Source: Salinimonas chungwhensis DSM 16280 (GTDB lineage: Bacteria > Pseudomonadota > Gammaproteobacteria > Enterobacterales > Alteromonadaceae). Taken from it: a DNA stretch of 64,000 bases. Below, piece by piece: positions 63,228 to 64,000 of the stretch (positions are counted from its first letter, which is position 1; each line of letters begins with the position of its first letter). The stretch covers positions 124,001 to 188,000 of the forward strand of contig NZ_KB899378.1 of the NCBI RefSeq assembly GCF_000378185.1, in the 5' to 3' direction. The position numbers and the translations under genes are program-made. The notes under the pieces were generated by a model that searched no databases, was not told the origin of the DNA, and saw only the letters and a program-made list of their open reading frames with translations.

Positions 63228-64000
63228 ATGAAGATAACTAAAGTAGAAATTTTTGATATTGAATGTCCCGAACGTCCACCGTGGAACCCCGTTTTTGTCA
63301 GAATTTACACTGACGAGGGCATCACGGGTGTGGGCGAAGCTGGGCTCGCTTATGATTTAGGTCATAGCGCTGCAGCACATATGATAAAGGAAATTGCCGA
63401 AGCGATGCTCATCGGCTGGAACCCCTTTAATACCGAACATCTGTGGAGCAGAATGCTGCGCGAGAGCTTCTGGGGGTTGGGCGGCGGCCCGGTTATCTAT
63501 GCTGCGATGAGTGCAATAGATACAGCGCTTTGGGATATCCGCGCCAGGGCTCTGGGCGTTCCGGTGTATCAGCTGCTGGGAGGCAAAACCAATGACAAAC
63601 TGCGTTGTTATGCCAGCCAGTTACAATTTGACTGGGATAAAGAAATAACCAAGCTTAATGCGCCCGAAGCCTATGGTCTTGCAGCAGAAAAAGCCATGGC
63701 TGAAGGTTACAACGCGGTCAAAGTCGATCCTATTGTGTACGATAAAGATGGCAATACACACTTTGATCGCACCAAGCTGTTCACTAAAGCTGAAATGAAA
63801 CTGTTTCGCGCCCGCTTACAGGCGATACGTGATGCCATGGGCGACGAAGGCGATATCATCTTTGAATGTCATAGCCTGCTTGGCGCTTCTACCGCTATTC
63901 AACTGGCTGATATTGTTGAGGAGATTGGCTGCCTGTTTTATGAAGAGCCGGTCAATTATCTCAATGCAAAGCTTCACGATAAGGTTGCCAAACGCGTTAA
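63228..64000 (+). CDS. Mandelate racemase/enolase-superfamily sugar-acid dehydratase (3' end outside window)
   Basis: The first 257 residues of an enolase-superfamily protein; the frame is open at the window's end. AGGGA lies 7-10 nt before the ATG. It has the N-terminal capping domain (FVRIYTDEGITGVGEAGLA, AMSAIDTALWDIRARALGVPVYQLLGG) and the start of the barrel with AVKVDP (KxD type), a glutamate-containing IIFECHS segment, and EEPVN. The KxD and ECH pattern resembles the galactonate/mannonate-type sugar-acid dehydratases more than dipeptide epimerases, but the C-terminal catalytic residues are not in view. It is probably cotranscribed with the class II aldolase gene 23 bp upstream. Confidence 0.85.
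   Translation, partial: MKITKVEIFDIECPERPPWNPVFVRIYTDEGITGVGEAGLAYDLGHSAAAHMIKEIAEAMLIGWNPFNTEHLWSRMLRESFWGLGGGPVIYAAMSAIDTALWDIRARALGVPVYQLLGGKTNDKLRCYASQLQFDWDKEITKLNAPEAYGLAAEKAMAEGYNAVKVDPIVYDKDGNTHFDRTKLFTKAEMKLFRARLQAIRDAMGDEGDIIFECHSLLGASTAIQLADIVEEIGCLFYEEPVNYLNAKLHDKVAKRV

Noticed and set aside
1-64000. tRNA or rRNA genes, CRISPR arrays, prophage or insertion sequences
   Set aside because: None was recognised; no repeat-spacer pattern, transposase or integrase sequence was seen on reading through the window.

Overview
The window is ordinary-composition chromosomal DNA from a gammaproteobacterium. The gene set (a TonB2-type energiser with a TtpC-like subunit and DUF3450 protein, several large TonB-dependent receptors, rpsU-yqeY-dnaG-rpoD, tsaD/plsY/folB/folK/uppP order, DgcN/DgcA, BetT, FliA-type chemoreceptor promoter) points to a marine member of the Alteromonadales, probably Alteromonadaceae; this is inferred from gene content, not from a database search. 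No tRNA, rRNA, CRISPR array, prophage or insertion sequence was seen.

Layout. 1-3.0 kb: the end of apaH and a chemoreceptor gene with a candidate sigma-28 promoter. 3.1-5.7 kb: a catecholate-siderophore-type receptor behind a near-perfect Fur box. 5.9-13.3 kb: a sucrose/fructoside locus consisting of an outer-membrane receptor, a broken LacY/CscB-type permease, a ROK-family regulator and a GH32 beta-fructosidase. The receptor and the GH32/regulator promoters share an identical 19-bp site that I propose as the ROK operator. 13.4-23.2 kb: a DsrE-like periplasmic protein, a BetT choline transporter, a small DUF2945 protein, lysC with a DUF192 lipoprotein, acnB, a PQQ-type sugar dehydrogenase and a small membrane protein.

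23.2-38.2 kb, the most interesting part: twelve consecutive minus-strand genes. In transcription order they are phoB, phoR, a PstS-like protein and a prolyl-4-hydroxylase-like enzyme; then a duplicated surface lipoprotein and a TonB-dependent receptor; then DUF3450, ttpC, exbB, exbD, tonB and a TPR protein. Each of these three blocks starts with a Pho-box-like sequence of the same geometry (two 7-mers separated by four A, then 10 bp, then a -10-like hexamer). I read this as a phosphate-starvation outer-membrane uptake system carrying its own TonB energiser and its own two-component regulator. The substrate is not evident.

38.3-51.1 kb: an orphan sensor kinase, rdgC, a divergent XRE-cupin regulator/BenE transporter pair with two 16-bp palindromes, an HDOD protein, an M49-like lipoprotein peptidase, hinT, uppP, folK, folB, plsY, a nucleotide-pyrophosphatase-type phosphodiesterase and tsaD. 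51.2-56.1 kb: the macromolecular synthesis operon rpsU-yqeY-dnaG-rpoD. 56.1-64 kb: elaA; a dgcN-dgcA-symporter operon for D-glutamate use; a hypothetical exported protein; a thiopurine methyltransferase; yceI; and a class II aldolase followed by an enolase-superfamily dehydratase that runs off the window.
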